This document shows, piece by piece, positions 1-7,820 of a stretch of DNA of 64,000 nucleotides (positions within the stretch are counted from its first letter, which is position 1; every line of letters starts with the position of its first letter). The notes beneath the pieces were generated by a model that was given only the letters and a program-made list of their open reading frames with translations, had not been told where the DNA came from and did not search any database. A program made the position numbers and the translations under genes. The stretch covers positions 992,001 to 1,056,000 of the forward strand of contig CAWFWE010000002.1 in NCBI GenBank assembly GCA_963819475.1, written 5' to 3'. Origin of the DNA: DASUAS01 sp963819475. Lineage in GTDB: Bacteria > Actinomycetota > Acidimicrobiia > IMCC26256 > DASPTH01.

Positions 1-1071
1 CAGCGACGAGTTCGACGTGATGTACGCGTCGGGTGGCCGGCCGAGTGTGCCGCCGGAGCAGCTGCTCAAAGCCACGGTGTTGATGGCGATGTACTCGATC
101 CGGTCGGAGCGAGCGTTCTGCGAACGACTCAACTACGACTTGTTGTTCAAGTGGTTCCTCGATCTCCCGATCGACGGCCGGTCGTTCGATGCGAGCACGT
201 TCTCGAAGAACCGTCGACGGCTTCTCGATCATGAGATCGCGGATCGGTTCTTCGCTGCGGTGGTCGGCCAGGCGAAGCTGCGACGTTACGTGTCGAGTGA
301 TCACTTCTCCGTCGACGGGACATTGTTGGAGGCGTGGGCATCGCACAAGAGCTTCCAACCCAAAGACGGCCCGCAGTCACCGCCGCCGGCGGGACGGAAC
401 ACCGAGGTCGACTTCCACGGGCAACGGCGCTCGAACGAGACGCACGCGTCGACCACAGATCCCGAAGCTCGCATGGCGCGCAAGAGCTTCGCGACCGCGG
501 CGAAGCTGTCGTATTCGGGCCATCTGTTGATGGAGCATCGCAATGCGTTACTCGTGGACATCGAGTTGACCCAAGCGACCGGCTACGCCGAGCGCGACAC
601 CGCGCTCGAGATGCTGCGACGACTGCCACCTACGAAACGGCGACGCACTCTCGCTGGCGACAAGGCTTACGACACCCGAGCGTTCGTCGCCGATCTCCGC
701 GAGATGAATGTCACTCCGCATCTGGCGCCGAACACGAAACGGAATCGTTCCACGATCGATCGACGAACCACCCGACATGAAGGCCATGGCGCGAGTCAAC
801 GGGTCCGGAAACGGATCGAGGAACCCTTCGGCTGGATCAAGACCATCGCCGGAGGACACAAGCTTCGTTACAAAGGCCGGGCCCGCAACCGAGCCTGGTT
901 CCTCATAACCGGCGCCGTCTACAACATCATCCGAATCGCTGCACTGGACGCCACACCAGCCTGACCATCGACCAGATCACGACACCGCGAACCACACGGA
1001 CCGAGCAACGACCCGATCGGCATCACGCCAACCGAAACCCCCGGCCTCAAGAGCCGATTTTCAGCACCCTG
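1..1071 (+). mobile_element. IS5-family insertion sequence, copy A (left part outside window)
   Basis: The right end of an IS5-family element. Its inner end lies just after the transposase stop and finishes in a terminal repeat whose reverse complement begins CAGGGTGCTGAAAATCGG. It is followed directly by CTAG (1072-1075), which fits the YTAR target rule known for IS5. The same right-end sequence reappears inverted at 12079-12202, so this element and copy B are the same IS. The left end lies upstream of base 1. Confidence 0.85.
2..964 (+). CDS. IS5-family transposase (5' end cut by window edge)
   Basis: DDE transposase that would cut and rejoin the ends of its own element. The frame is open from base 2, so the true start lies outside the window; copy B shows that about 60 N-terminal residues are missing here. 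An N-terminal DUF772-like region is followed by a DDE_Tnp_1 catalytic domain, with likely acidic residues in FSVDGTLLEAW, LAGDKAYDTRAF and RKRIEEPFGW. The protein is identical to copy B (minus strand near 14.5-15.6 kb) as far as they can be compared. It ends ALDATPA, the native C-terminus that copy B has lost. This copy looks intact at its 3' end and could supply active transposase. Confidence 0.9.
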   Translation, partial: SDEFDVMYASGGRPSVPPEQLLKATVLMAMYSIRSERAFCERLNYDLLFKWFLDLPIDGRSFDASTFSKNRRRLLDHEIADRFFAAVVGQAKLRRYVSSDHFSVDGTLLEAWASHKSFQPKDGPQSPPPAGRNTEVDFHGQRRSNETHASTTDPEARMARKSFATAAKLSYSGHLLMEHRNALLVDIELTQATGYAERDTALEMLRRLPPTKRRRTLAGDKAYDTRAFVADLREMNVTPHLAPNTKRNRSTIDRRTTRHEGHGASQRVRKRIEEPFGWIKTIAGGHKLRYKGRARNRAWFLITGAVYNIIRIAALDATPA

Positions 1072-1130
1072 CTAGAGGCCTGTGCGCGCCTGAGGGTGCG
1101 TACCGTGAGCGCGATTGGGAGGTTGTACAG

Positions 1131-2054
1131 ATGCCGGGTCCCTTGCAGGTGATTGCGGTGAGCTTCGGTCCGGGTGCCGACTTCGAGGGTCGGGTTCTCG
1201 CTGAAATCGATCGCCTCCAGGGCCGAGGAGTGCTGCGGCTGCTCGACGTCCTGTTCGTCGCGAAAAGCGAGGACGGCGTGGTCGAGCGGCTCGTCGTGGG
1301 TAATGACGACGACTTCGGCGCACTCCTGGCGAGCATCGTCCCTCTTGACGGTGCCGGCCTCGTCGACAAGGGCTCGTCAGGATTCGATCCGGCTGACGCA
1401 TGGGCATTGGCAGGGTCCCTGGCGCCCGGGACGGCGCTCGCCTTCTTGCTCGTCGAGCACGGCTGGGCGCAGCCGCTCTTCGACGCGATCGCCGACAGCG
1501 GGGGCGCGTTGGTGGGCGAGGGTTTCCTCACGCCCGAGGCCGGGTTGCTGGTCGGGGCCGAGGTCGCGGCGATGGAGGAGGTAGCTCGGGTGATCGCGGC
1601 CGTGCAGGCCGACGAAGCCGACACGATGCTCCTGGCAATGGCCGCAGAAACCCAAGCGGCCGAGGCAATTTCGACCTCCGAAGCGATCCGCACTGCCGCC
1701 GCGGCAGACGCCACCCGAGCACTGATCGCCGCAGGCATCGTGGAGGAAGCAGCCGCCGTCGAGGCCGTCGAGGCCCTGACCGCCGCTGGGATCATCGTCG
1801 CGACAGCCAACAAGACCGCGACGGAGGCTGTCGCGGACGCCGCGGCCACGATCAAGGCCGCGTCGATCACGATGGCTCAAGCACGAGTCCTGCGCTACTT
1901 GCCCACCCAGTTGAGCTTCGCGGTCATCGCCGACAAGCTGGGGATCTCCCGCGCCGCGGCGAAGGAACGAGCCGAGCGCCTCTACAAGAAGCTCGGCGTA
2001 CACAGCCGCACCGAAGCCGTCACCCGAGCCCGCGCGCTCGGAATCATCGACTGA
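1131..2054 (+). CDS. DUF6325-family protein fused to a C-terminal LuxR-type HTH
   Basis: Predicted regulatory protein of 307 aa. Residues about 1-125 resemble DUF6325/DUF1269-like proteins of Actinobacteria, which have no settled function; they carry the pattern of an alpha/beta unit followed by a Gly-rich segment. Residues about 130-240 are strongly Ala-rich and probably helical. Residues about 243-305 form a LuxR/GerE-type helix-turn-helix, with core motifs FAVIADKLGISRAAAKERAE and YKKLGVHSRTEAVTRAR. The start ATG at 1131 has a GGAGGT Shine-Dalgarno 8 bases upstream. There is no receiver or other classical sensor domain, so the DUF6325 part may be the signal input. That is inference; the HTH call is firm, the N-terminal family call moderate. 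Confidence 0.75.
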   Translation: MPGPLQVIAVSFGPGADFEGRVLAEIDRLQGRGVLRLLDVLFVAKSEDGVVERLVVGNDDDFGALLASIVPLDGAGLVDKGSSGFDPADAWALAGSLAPGTALAFLLVEHGWAQPLFDAIADSGGALVGEGFLTPEAGLLVGAEVAAMEEVARVIAAVQADEADTMLLAMAAETQAAEAISTSEAIRTAAAADATRALIAAGIVEEAAAVEAVEALTAAGIIVATANKTATEAVADAAATIKAASITMAQARVLRYLPTQLSFAVIADKLGISRAAAKERAERLYKKLGVHSRTEAVTRARALGIID

Positions 2055-2128
2055 CCCCTCGAATCGATTAAGGCTCACCACTCAATTTCAATTTTGAACT
2101 GTCAGCCTGTGCCGGCCTCGGAGGATCT

Positions 2129-2239
2129 GTGCATTCACTGAAGTACGTCGTCGCGCGCCACTGGTCGCGTTCACACGCGAGGCTCGTTGCGTTCGCCATC
2201 GTCCTCGCCGGCATCGTCATCTACCTCGTCATGCGTTAG
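2129..2239 (+). CDS. 36-aa single-pass membrane peptide
   Basis: A small open frame starting with GTG, preceded by GGAGG (2120-2124). The basic N-terminus (MHSLKYVVARHWSRSHAR) is followed by one hydrophobic helix (LVAFAIVLAGIVIYLV) and a short MR tail. This gives an N-in/C-out prediction by the positive-inside rule. It lies 74 bases after the DUF6325-LuxR gene on the same strand and may be cotranscribed. The protein is too short for family assignment and its function is unknown. Support is the Shine-Dalgarno, the clean transmembrane pattern and GC-rich third positions. Confidence 0.45.
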   Translation: MHSLKYVVARHWSRSHARLVAFAIVLAGIVIYLVMR

Positions 2240-2559
2240 ACGTCCTGCAGCCGCGCGAACCACACAGAACGACTGCGCCCTCGAAGACGCAGCCTGCGCC
2301 AGAATCGACGATCGAGCGTGTGCGTGTGATGTGCCGTTCGGGGCTCCCCTCCGGCGTGAGTGTGAGCGTTCTGTGCGCGGCCCGTGCGCGAGATGGGCAT
2401 TTCTTCCTTGACCAGTACGATGGCTTCACGGCCGAACAGCGTTGGCGATCCGCTCCACTGATGCCGCCTTCCTGTCACGATTCCGCGCCGCCGACGCCGC
2501 CGAGGCCCGCCACGTGCGGGTCGTCATGACGAGCCAAACGGCGACGAAGGAGGACGTCG
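2240..2559 (+). other. Intergenic stretch without a supported gene
   Basis: Short open frames exist on both strands but none has a Shine-Dalgarno site, recognisable domain or coding-like composition. The last bases (AAGGAGGACGTCG) are the ribosome-binding site of the next gene. No repeat or RNA gene was seen. Confidence 0.4.
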
Positions 2560-2808
2560 ATGACCGCAGCAGACGGAGATGGGAATCAGCACGACAACGA
2601 GTCGGCGATCCCTGCCGAACGCGCCGACGAGCATGTCGAACTCGACCACGACGTCATCGAGATCGACGCGGAAACGTGGGCGATTCATGGGCGCATCGCC
2701 TACGACGGCGAGGTGATCGCCGCCGAGTTCGCCAGCGAAGAGGAGGCATGGGCTGCGCTGTCGGGTTCGACACCGACTGATCCCGACCACACTGCACTAT
2801 CCACGTGA
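2560..2808 (+). CDS. Small acidic hypothetical protein
   Basis: An 82-aa protein rich in Asp and Glu, with strong translation signals: AAGGAGGA seven bases before ATG. The middle part (IEIDAETWAIHGRIAYDGEV) alternates hydrophobic and polar residues like a small beta fold. The C-terminal part FASEEEAWAALSG looks like a short amphipathic helix. No family is recognised. It may be a small stress or regulatory protein, but this is not shown by the sequence. It stands alone between the DUF6325-LuxR locus and the DUF488 gene, all on the plus strand. Confidence 0.55.
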   Translation: MTAADGDGNQHDNESAIPAERADEHVELDHDVIEIDAETWAIHGRIAYDGEVIAAEFASEEEAWAALSGSTPTDPDHTALST

Positions 2809-3074
2809 ACCGCCGACTTGTATGTGGCGCATGCATGAGGCTTCGGTTCGATCGAGCACTTCGTCGACTTTCGACCCGATCGGGCGTGGCGACGGGGTGT
2901 GGTCATGGGGAATGCTCAGATCGCTTCGGTCCCGAAGTGCGTCCGGGCTCGACTGCGCCCGACGAGGTCGACTTCCTCAGCCATTGCCTTATGGATTGTC
3001 GCGAGCGGCGTAGCCGCACGCTGCACGCACACTCTGTACCAAGCGCGTGTGGACCCTGCTCCGCTGAGGAGACC

Positions 3075-3437
3075 ATGACGAAGCAGCATGAGGTGAGAGT
3101 GCGCCGGGCGTACGACGCGTGGGTGCGGGGAGATGGGCACCGAGTGCTGGTCGACCGGATCTGGCCCCGGGGACTGAGCAAGGAGAAGGCCGACCTCGAC
3201 GACTGGTGCAAAGCGGTCGCGCCGTCGACGACGCTGCGCAAGTGGTACGGCCACGATCCGAAGCGCTTCGACGAGTTCGGCCGCCGCTACCGGGCCGAAC
3301 TCGAAGAGCCCGAGCGCGCCGAGGCGCTTCAGCACCTGCGCAACCTCGCCAAGCAGCGGAACCTGACGCTGCTGACGGCCACGAAACACGCCGACATCAG
3401 CGAGGCAATGGTGCTGGTCGAGCTGCTCCGAAGGTGA
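3075..3437 (+). CDS. DUF488 family protein (YeaO-like)
   Basis: A 120-aa protein with the signature of the DUF488/YeaO family: VLVDRIWPRGLSKEKADLD near residue 25, then LRKWYGHDP near 55 and a C-terminal LTLLTATKHADISEAMVL. Family members are small cytosolic proteins of unknown biochemical role. The ATG at 3075 was chosen because the family begins near this point and GAGGAG precedes it; the frame stays open for 270 bases upstream, but that part is Arg/Cys-rich and not family-like. The gene is complete and sits next to the left end of the recombinase element that begins about 100 bases later. Confidence 0.85.
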   Translation: MTKQHEVRVRRAYDAWVRGDGHRVLVDRIWPRGLSKEKADLDDWCKAVAPSTTLRKWYGHDPKRFDEFGRRYRAELEEPERAEALQHLRNLAKQRNLTLLTATKHADISEAMVLVELLRR

Positions 3438-3542
3438 TTCGCGTCGTGACCGACCCGAGCGGCAAGTCAATCAGACAAACCGGACCGCGCCACCTGAAAG
3501 GCCAGCAGCACAGAACAACGGCTGAACCCGGCAGGAATTGAC

Positions 3543-3570
3543 GCCCAGAACCGGCGTTATACGGGTGATC
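3543..3570 (+). repeat. Left inverted repeat of recombinase-pair element
   Basis: It starts GCCCAGAACCGG and ends ACGGGTGATC. Its partner is the reverse complement of 5949-5976. Outer and inner blocks match while the central 11 or so bases differ, as in recombinase core sites with a variable crossover region. Confidence 0.55.
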
Positions 3571-3574
3571 GGTG

Positions 3575-4861
3575 TCAAGGACCGTCTCCGGCGACTCGGG
3601 CGAGGAGGCCGTCGAACAGCGCGGCTCGGTCGGGTTGGTGGTGGTCGTGGGCGTGGTCGCGTTGGCGGAGGAGGACGGGAACAAACTCGGGGCCGGTGTG
3701 GAAGTAGGCGCAGGTCTCGCAGGCGGATTCCATGCGGCATTCGAGTTCGACGGGTCGGGTGCAGAGTCCGTTGCCGAGCATGCGGGCGTGCGCTTCGCGT
3801 CGGAGACGGGTCATGGCGGCGGTTTCGATTTCGGCGGGTAACGCGCCGGGTGTCGCGGCGGTGTTGTAGAGCGCGTCGATCTGCGTGGTGACGGCTTCGT
3901 ATTCGTCGGCGACGACTCGGTCCGCGATGCGGGCGTAGGTGAGGGTCATTTCCATAGAGCGGTGGCCGAGCAGCGCGGCGATCGCTTCGAGGCGCATCCC
4001 ACGGTTGATCGCCTGGGTGGCGAGGGTGTGGCGGAGTTGGTGGGGATGGGCGTGACCGATTCCGGCCTGTTTGGCGACGGTGGCGACGATGCGATGCACG
4101 GTGCGACGGTCGATCGGCGCGTGTTCATCGGCGATGAGCCGTCGTTGGCGACGGATGTGGTCGGTGTTTGTCGCGGTCCATTCGGCGAGGAGCTCGACGA
4201 GGTCGGGGTGCAGGGGGATGTAGCGGTCGTTGCGGAGCTTGCCGACCGGGACGCGGAGCCAGTGCGCGTCACCGATCTGGGTCACGGCATCGGCGGCGAG
4301 TTCGCAGAGCTCACTGGCGCGTAGGCCGGTGCGGGCGAGCATCTCGACCACGAGCCGATAGCGCGGGAGCCGATGCGCACGCGCGGCGGCCATGAGCCGG
4401 GCGGCGGCGTGGTCGTCGAGGAACTTCGGCAACGGTTCGGGTCGGGGTGGGATGTCACCGTGGAGGATCGGGTTCCGGGTCGGCGCGTCGGGCCAGTCCC
4501 ATTCGATGAGCCGCTCGAAGAAGATGCGGATCATGCGCAGCCGCTGACGTTGGGTGTTCTTCGACAGCACCGGGTCCTTGGCGCCAGGCTGGGCTGCGAG
4601 CCACACCTTGTAGTCCTCGACGTTGGTTCGTGTGATATCGGCAACGACGACGACGTCGGTGTTCTCAACGAGCCAGCCGACGAATTGGCGCAATGTGTTG
4701 TCAGCCACGTCGACGCTGCGGGGTGCCAGGAACGTCGTGAGCTGGATCAGATAGCGGCGGGTCGTGGCGGCCAGCTGCGGTGACCGTGCCGAGAGTTCAG
4801 CCCATTGACGATGCGACACCGGCGGCGGCGACCACGCTTCGAGGGCGGCGGCAGCGTTCAT
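3575..4861 (-). CDS. Tyrosine recombinase (second gene of pair) with C-terminal Cys cluster
   Basis: Phage-integrase-family site-specific recombinase, 428 aa. An N-terminal SAM-like core-binding domain (about residues 20-130) is followed by the catalytic domain. Visible catalytic residues are Arg in TGLRASELCEL, Lys in PVGKLRNDRY, His-x-x-Arg in HQLRHTLATQ, His in LGHRSMEMTL and the Tyr nucleophile in TLTYARI. A C-terminal extension carries CTRPVELECRMESACETC, a Cys pattern suggesting a zinc-binding tail. The start ATG overlaps the stop of the upstream recombinase by four bases (ATGA), so the two are probably translationally coupled and may act as a heteromer. The frame remains open further upstream only because it overlaps that gene. 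Confidence 0.85.
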   Translation of the reverse strand: MNAAAALEAWSPPPVSHRQWAELSARSPQLAATTRRYLIQLTTFLAPRSVDVADNTLRQFVGWLVENTDVVVVADITRTNVEDYKVWLAAQPGAKDPVLSKNTQRQRLRMIRIFFERLIEWDWPDAPTRNPILHGDIPPRPEPLPKFLDDHAAARLMAAARAHRLPRYRLVVEMLARTGLRASELCELAADAVTQIGDAHWLRVPVGKLRNDRYIPLHPDLVELLAEWTATNTDHIRRQRRLIADEHAPIDRRTVHRIVATVAKQAGIGHAHPHQLRHTLATQAINRGMRLEAIAALLGHRSMEMTLTYARIADRVVADEYEAVTTQIDALYNTAATPGALPAEIETAAMTRLRREAHARMLGNGLCTRPVELECRMESACETCAYFHTGPEFVPVLLRQRDHAHDHHQPDRAALFDGLLARVAGDGP

Positions 4862-5922
4862 CGCACGACCTCTTGCATCGTGATGAGCTCGGCCGTGTGG
4901 CTCGCTTCGATCAGATCCGCGGCCTGTCGGTACTCGCGGGCGAGCCAGTCGTTGGTGAGATGCAGATACACCCGGGTCGACTCGATCGACCGATGCCCCG
5001 CCTGGGCTTGGACCGCTTCGAGCGCCATCCCGGCTTCGCGCAGGCGGGTCAGGCAGGTATGGCGTAGCTGGTGACACGTGCCCCGCTCGAGCCCGGCGCG
5101 CCGGCGGGCGCCGCTGAGGATCTCGTCCACGCCGTCAGCCGACAGCGGCTGGCCGCGCCGCGGCCCCTTCAACGCGACGAACACGCGATCGGTCGACGTC
5201 GGCGGTCGTTCGTCGCGCAGGTAGTCACCAAGCGCGACGAAGAACGGGTTCGCGACCGGCACGATCCGTTGGTGGCCGCCCTTGCCCTCGGCGATGAACA
5301 CCGACCGATCCGCGACACGCACGTCACCGAGGCGCAAGCCCAGGACTTCGCAGCGACGCAGCCCACCCAACACCATCGCGAGGATCATCGCCCGGTCCCG
5401 TTGCGTGCGCAGCACCGACAGCAATGCGCTCACCTCGTTCGGCGTCAAGATCTTCGGAAGCGTGCGCGGCACCCGCACCAACGGAACGGTGCGCGCCCGG
5501 CCGCCACGCCGCCGTGTCGACAATCCACGCGGTACCGGGTTCACCATCACCGGTGTGTCACCACGCGCGATCAGATACGCATACAAGCCGGCGACCGACG
5601 ACAAGCGGCGAGCGATCGTGCGCGCCGACAAGCCCGACTCGCGATCGCTCATGCGGACCACGGTGCGATCACCACGCTGATGCGCCAAGAACTCGAACAC
5701 GTCCGACGGCTCGATGTTCACCGGATCCTTGGCAACGACCCTGAAGAACGTCTTCAAATCGAACGCGATCGCCCGCAACGTGTTCGGTCGAACTCGGCCC
5801 GCAACGAACTCGAGATAGCCATCCAGCAGCGGATCACCCAGCTCGAAACGCGCCTCACCAGCAGTCGTGAACGAACGGATCAGACACGGCATGAACGTCA
5901 TCCGCGCAGGCTCCCAGCCCAC
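4858..5922 (-). CDS. Tyrosine recombinase (first gene of pair)
   Basis: XerC/D-like site-specific recombinase, 354 aa. The N-terminal SAM-like domain covers about residues 25-125 and the catalytic domain about 155-330. The full catalytic set is visible: Arg in GGLRRCEVLGL, Lys in AEGKGGHQR, His-x-x-Arg in HQLRHTCLTRL, His in GHRSIESTR and Tyr in RVYLHL. It is the promoter-proximal gene of the pair. The start could be the GTG at 5922 or the ATG at 5901, which has GGGAG nine bases upstream. It lies about 27 bases inside the right inverted repeat. All key residues are present, so it is probably active. Confidence 0.85.
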   Translation of the reverse strand: MGWEPARMTFMPCLIRSFTTAGEARFELGDPLLDGYLEFVAGRVRPNTLRAIAFDLKTFFRVVAKDPVNIEPSDVFEFLAHQRGDRTVVRMSDRESGLSARTIARRLSSVAGLYAYLIARGDTPVMVNPVPRGLSTRRRGGRARTVPLVRVPRTLPKILTPNEVSALLSVLRTQRDRAMILAMVLGGLRRCEVLGLRLGDVRVADRSVFIAEGKGGHQRIVPVANPFFVALGDYLRDERPPTSTDRVFVALKGPRRGQPLSADGVDEILSGARRRAGLERGTCHQLRHTCLTRLREAGMALEAVQAQAGHRSIESTRVYLHLTNDWLAREYRQAADLIEASHTAELITMQEVVR

Positions 5923-5948
5923 CCAGACCGTGTCGCGGATGTCCGAAA

Positions 5949-5976
5949 GATCACCCGTGTATTAGGCGATCTGGGC
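5949..5976 (-). repeat. Right inverted repeat of recombinase-pair element
   Basis: On the minus strand it starts GCCCAGATCGCC and ends ACACGGGTGATC, mirroring the left repeat at 3543-3570. It sits upstream of the first recombinase gene and may overlap its promoter. Confidence 0.55.
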
Positions 5977-5989
5977 GGCGTCCTTGTGG

Positions 5990-6234
5990 CTAGACGAGCC
6001 AGGTGACGTCGACGCGTCCGGTGTCGAAGCGTCGCCCGGCGCGGGTCGCGGGGTTGATGGTGACGTGGTCGATGAGGGTGGCGAGGATGGTTCGCTGCTG
6101 GTCGATGGTGAGGTCGGGCCACGCAGTGCGAAGCGCCCCGGGGGTGGTGTAGCCGTCGAGTGCACTGCTACGGCTGTGCGCGGTGATGGTGGCGAGGAGC
6201 CCGTCGCGGCGTGCTTCGAGGCGTCCTTTGGGCC
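5990..6234 (-). pseudogene. Serine recombinase, C-terminal fragment
   Basis: The minus strand reads about 80 codons to a TAG at 5990-5992, ending AGRRFDTGRVDVTWLV. This resembles the C-terminal end of large serine recombinases, where a Trp-containing helical segment (ALRTAWPDLTIDQQRTILA) precedes a beta strand ending in I/V-x-W. The fragment abuts the left end of the IS3-family element. Deleting that element together with one 3-bp target copy joins it in frame to the fragment at 7502-7640. The N-terminal catalytic domain is not found, so the gene is dead. Confidence 0.65.
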
Positions 6235-6259
6235 TCCCCCCGTTGACCGGTCACGTTGG

Positions 6260-7155
6260 TTACGCGGCCAGGTCGGCCTGGGTGTGACGGTACAGCTGTT
6301 CCCACGCGACGGGTGGCAGGTAGCCGAGGCTCGAGTGCAGCCGCCGGTGGTTGTAACGGTTGATCCACGCGAAGATCTCACGACGTGCCTCCGCGCGAGT
6401 CGCGAACCGGTAGCGGTGCACGACTTCACGTTTCAGCGATGACCAGAACGATTCGGCGACCGCGTTGTCCCAGCACACGCCGGTGCGTCCGACCGACTGG
6501 ACCATGTCGAGATCGCCGATCAGCTGGCGGTAGTCACCCGACATGTATTGGCTGCCACGGTCGCCGTGGAAGATGATCCCGGCGGTGTGGCCGCCACGAG
6601 CGGCGGCGGCCATGTCGAGCGCGTCCGCGACGAGCTCGGTGCGCATGTGGTCGGCCATCGAGTAGCCGAGCAGGCGACGCGAACCGAGATCGAGGACCGA
6701 CGCGACGTACAACCATCCTTCACCGGTCTTCACGTAGGTGATGTCGCCGCACCACACGACATCCGGCGCGGCCGGTGCGAACCGTCGACCCACGAGATCC
6801 GGCAACGGCGGGCACTCCTCCACGGGGATCGTGGTCCGCACCTTCGCCGGCTTGAACACCCCGACGATGCCATGCACGCGCATCAGGCGCCGGACCCGTT
6901 GTGGTTCACCGGTCGTCCCCGCAGGGCGAGTTCTTCGGTCATGCGCGGCTCGCCATAGGTGGCGTCGGACTCGGCGTGGATCGCACGCATCAACCCGACC
7001 AACTCGGCCTCGGCGAGCTCCCGTGCGGTCGGTCCCGCCGCAATTCGGGCCCGCCAGTCGTGGAACGCCTGACGAGACACGTCGGCGATCTTGCATGCCA
7101 TCGTGATCGGGAACCCCTCGGCCTTCCGGGCCGCGACCCACCGATAGCGGGTCAC
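6260..7155 (-). pseudogene. IS3-family transposase orfB (frameshifted)
   Basis: Catalytic half of the IS3 transposase. The N-terminal part (MTRYRWVAARKAEGFPI to ELALRGRPVNH) reads in one frame to about 6901. The rest, with the rve integrase core, reads in another frame starting RVRRLMRVHGIVG. Catalytic acidic residues are visible in VVWCGDITYV, FHGDRGSQY and NAVAESFWSSLK. The shift is explained by loss of one base near 6898-6902, where NHKRVRRL would be expected. orfB starts inside the orfA stop (ATGA overlap at 7152-7155). Without correction no full-length OrfB can be made. Confidence 0.8.
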
Positions 7156-7463
7156 TGTCCCGACTCCTTCACCCAGAAGGCCGTCGCTCGTTTGAGCAGA
7201 TCTCGTTCCATCCGCAACCGAGCGTTCTCCCTGCGCAGCTCGGCCAACTCCGCCCGCTCCGACGTCGTGAGTCCGGCTCGTTCACCCCGATCGATCCGCG
7301 CTTGGCGCACCCAGTTCCCCAACGTGCCCTCACCGACACCGAGACTGCGAGCCACGTCGACGACCGTGCGGTCCTCGTCGATCACCAACGCCACGGCATC
7401 ACGCTTGAACTCGTCGGTGAACGAACGCCGAGACCGCGGCCTCTGCTCCTCCATCACTGACAT
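7152..7463 (-). CDS. IS3-family transposase orfA
   Basis: A 103-aa DNA-binding subunit. An N-terminal HTH_Tnp_1 domain (RRSFTDEFKRDAVALV, then VARSLGVGEGTLGNWVRQ) is followed by a C-terminal leucine-zipper-like coiled coil (ERAELAELRRENARLRMERD), ending LLKRATAFWVKESGQ, all typical of the family. It is complete, with an upstream TAGGAGGTAACC ribosome-binding region. The partner orfB is broken, so OrfA alone would bind ends without moving the element. Confidence 0.9.
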   Translation of the reverse strand: MSVMEEQRPRSRRSFTDEFKRDAVALVIDEDRTVVDVARSLGVGEGTLGNWVRQARIDRGERAGLTTSERAELAELRRENARLRMERDLLKRATAFWVKESGQ

Positions 7464-7501
7464 GGTTACCTCCTAATCGAGGTGACCGGTCAGGAGGGGG
7501 A

Positions 7502-7640
7502 CCCTCACTTTGACGGTGAGCCAGCGTTTGCGGTCGATGAGCCCTTCGACGTAGAAGTCGTTGTCCAGCTGCTCGAGTTGGGCTTCGAGTGTTGCGAGCT
7601 CCTTAATCTGCTCGCGCTTAGGCCAGCCAGGGCACGCCGA
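7502..7640 (-). pseudogene. Serine recombinase, internal fragment
   Basis: The minus strand encodes KREQIKELATLEAQLEQLD and then FYVEGLIDRKRWLTVKVR, which resembles the coiled-coil/linker part of large serine recombinases. It stops at the right end of the IS3-family element and continues in frame into 5990-6234 when the element is removed. Its upstream side is fused to a fragment of a different transposase, so the N-terminal catalytic domain has been lost. Confidence 0.5.
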
Positions 7641-7647
7641 TTTCTCG

Positions 7648-7820
7648 TCAACGCCTTCGATCCGAGCGAGGACTGGGGATGGTGGAATGCTTCTTGACGC
7701 CGAGGATCTTGGTGCCGCGCCGTTGGATTTCGAACTGGTCGATGCCCGCTGCACGCAGCCGGCTGCACACCGCACCCGAGTCGTAGCTGCGATCGAGATG
7801 CAGGGTGTCAATGGATGTCG
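7648..7820 (-). pseudogene. Fragment of a second IS5-type DDE transposase
   Basis: The minus strand reads SIDTLHLDRSYDSGAV, then a segment ending IDQFEIQRRGTKILGVKK, and stops at 7648-7650. The D-R-x-Y-D motif and the QRRGTK block are typical of the central DDE region of IS5-related transposases. This protein differs from the IS5-family copies elsewhere in the window. Only about 55 residues remain, with no start and no recognisable ends, so this is a relic. Confidence 0.55.

Larger units (their letters stand above)
3543..5976 (-). mobile_element. Two-tyrosine-recombinase mobile element with inverted ends
   Basis: Two overlapping minus-strand tyrosine recombinase genes are bracketed by 28-bp imperfect inverted repeats (3543-3570 and 5949-5976). 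The repeats match at about 20 of 28 positions, with conserved outer GCCCAGA and inner ACGGGTGATC blocks around a divergent centre. Little besides the two genes lies inside. The right end lies 14 bases from the stop of a serine-recombinase remnant. This layout resembles small autonomous elements carried by recombinase pairs or trios (Tn554-like or RIT elements), but only two recombinases are present. The exact ends are inferred from the repeats, not from a proven empty site. Confidence 0.6.
6235..7501 (-). mobile_element. IS3-family insertion sequence
   Basis: About 1.27 kb with orfA and orfB on the minus strand. The ends share inverted sequence: TGACCGGTCAC at 6244-6254 matches the inverted copy ending near 7492, and a further TCCCCC block lies outside on each side. 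The flanking triplets are GGG and GGC on the minus strand, an imperfect 3-bp target duplication. Removing the element and one triplet restores the serine recombinase frame, which supports these boundaries. orfB carries a frameshift, so the element is probably not autonomous. Confidence 0.75.

Noticed and set aside
3575..5077. Longer 500-residue version of the second recombinase
   Set aside because: The extra N-terminus overlaps the coding region of the first recombinase and is Arg/Pro-rich; the coupled ATG at 4861 fits the domain start.
5949..5976. Possible attB/attP site of the serine recombinase
   Set aside because: The repeat pairs with 3543-3570 around the tyrosine recombinase genes and the serine recombinase is dead, so it was assigned to the tyrosine recombinase element.
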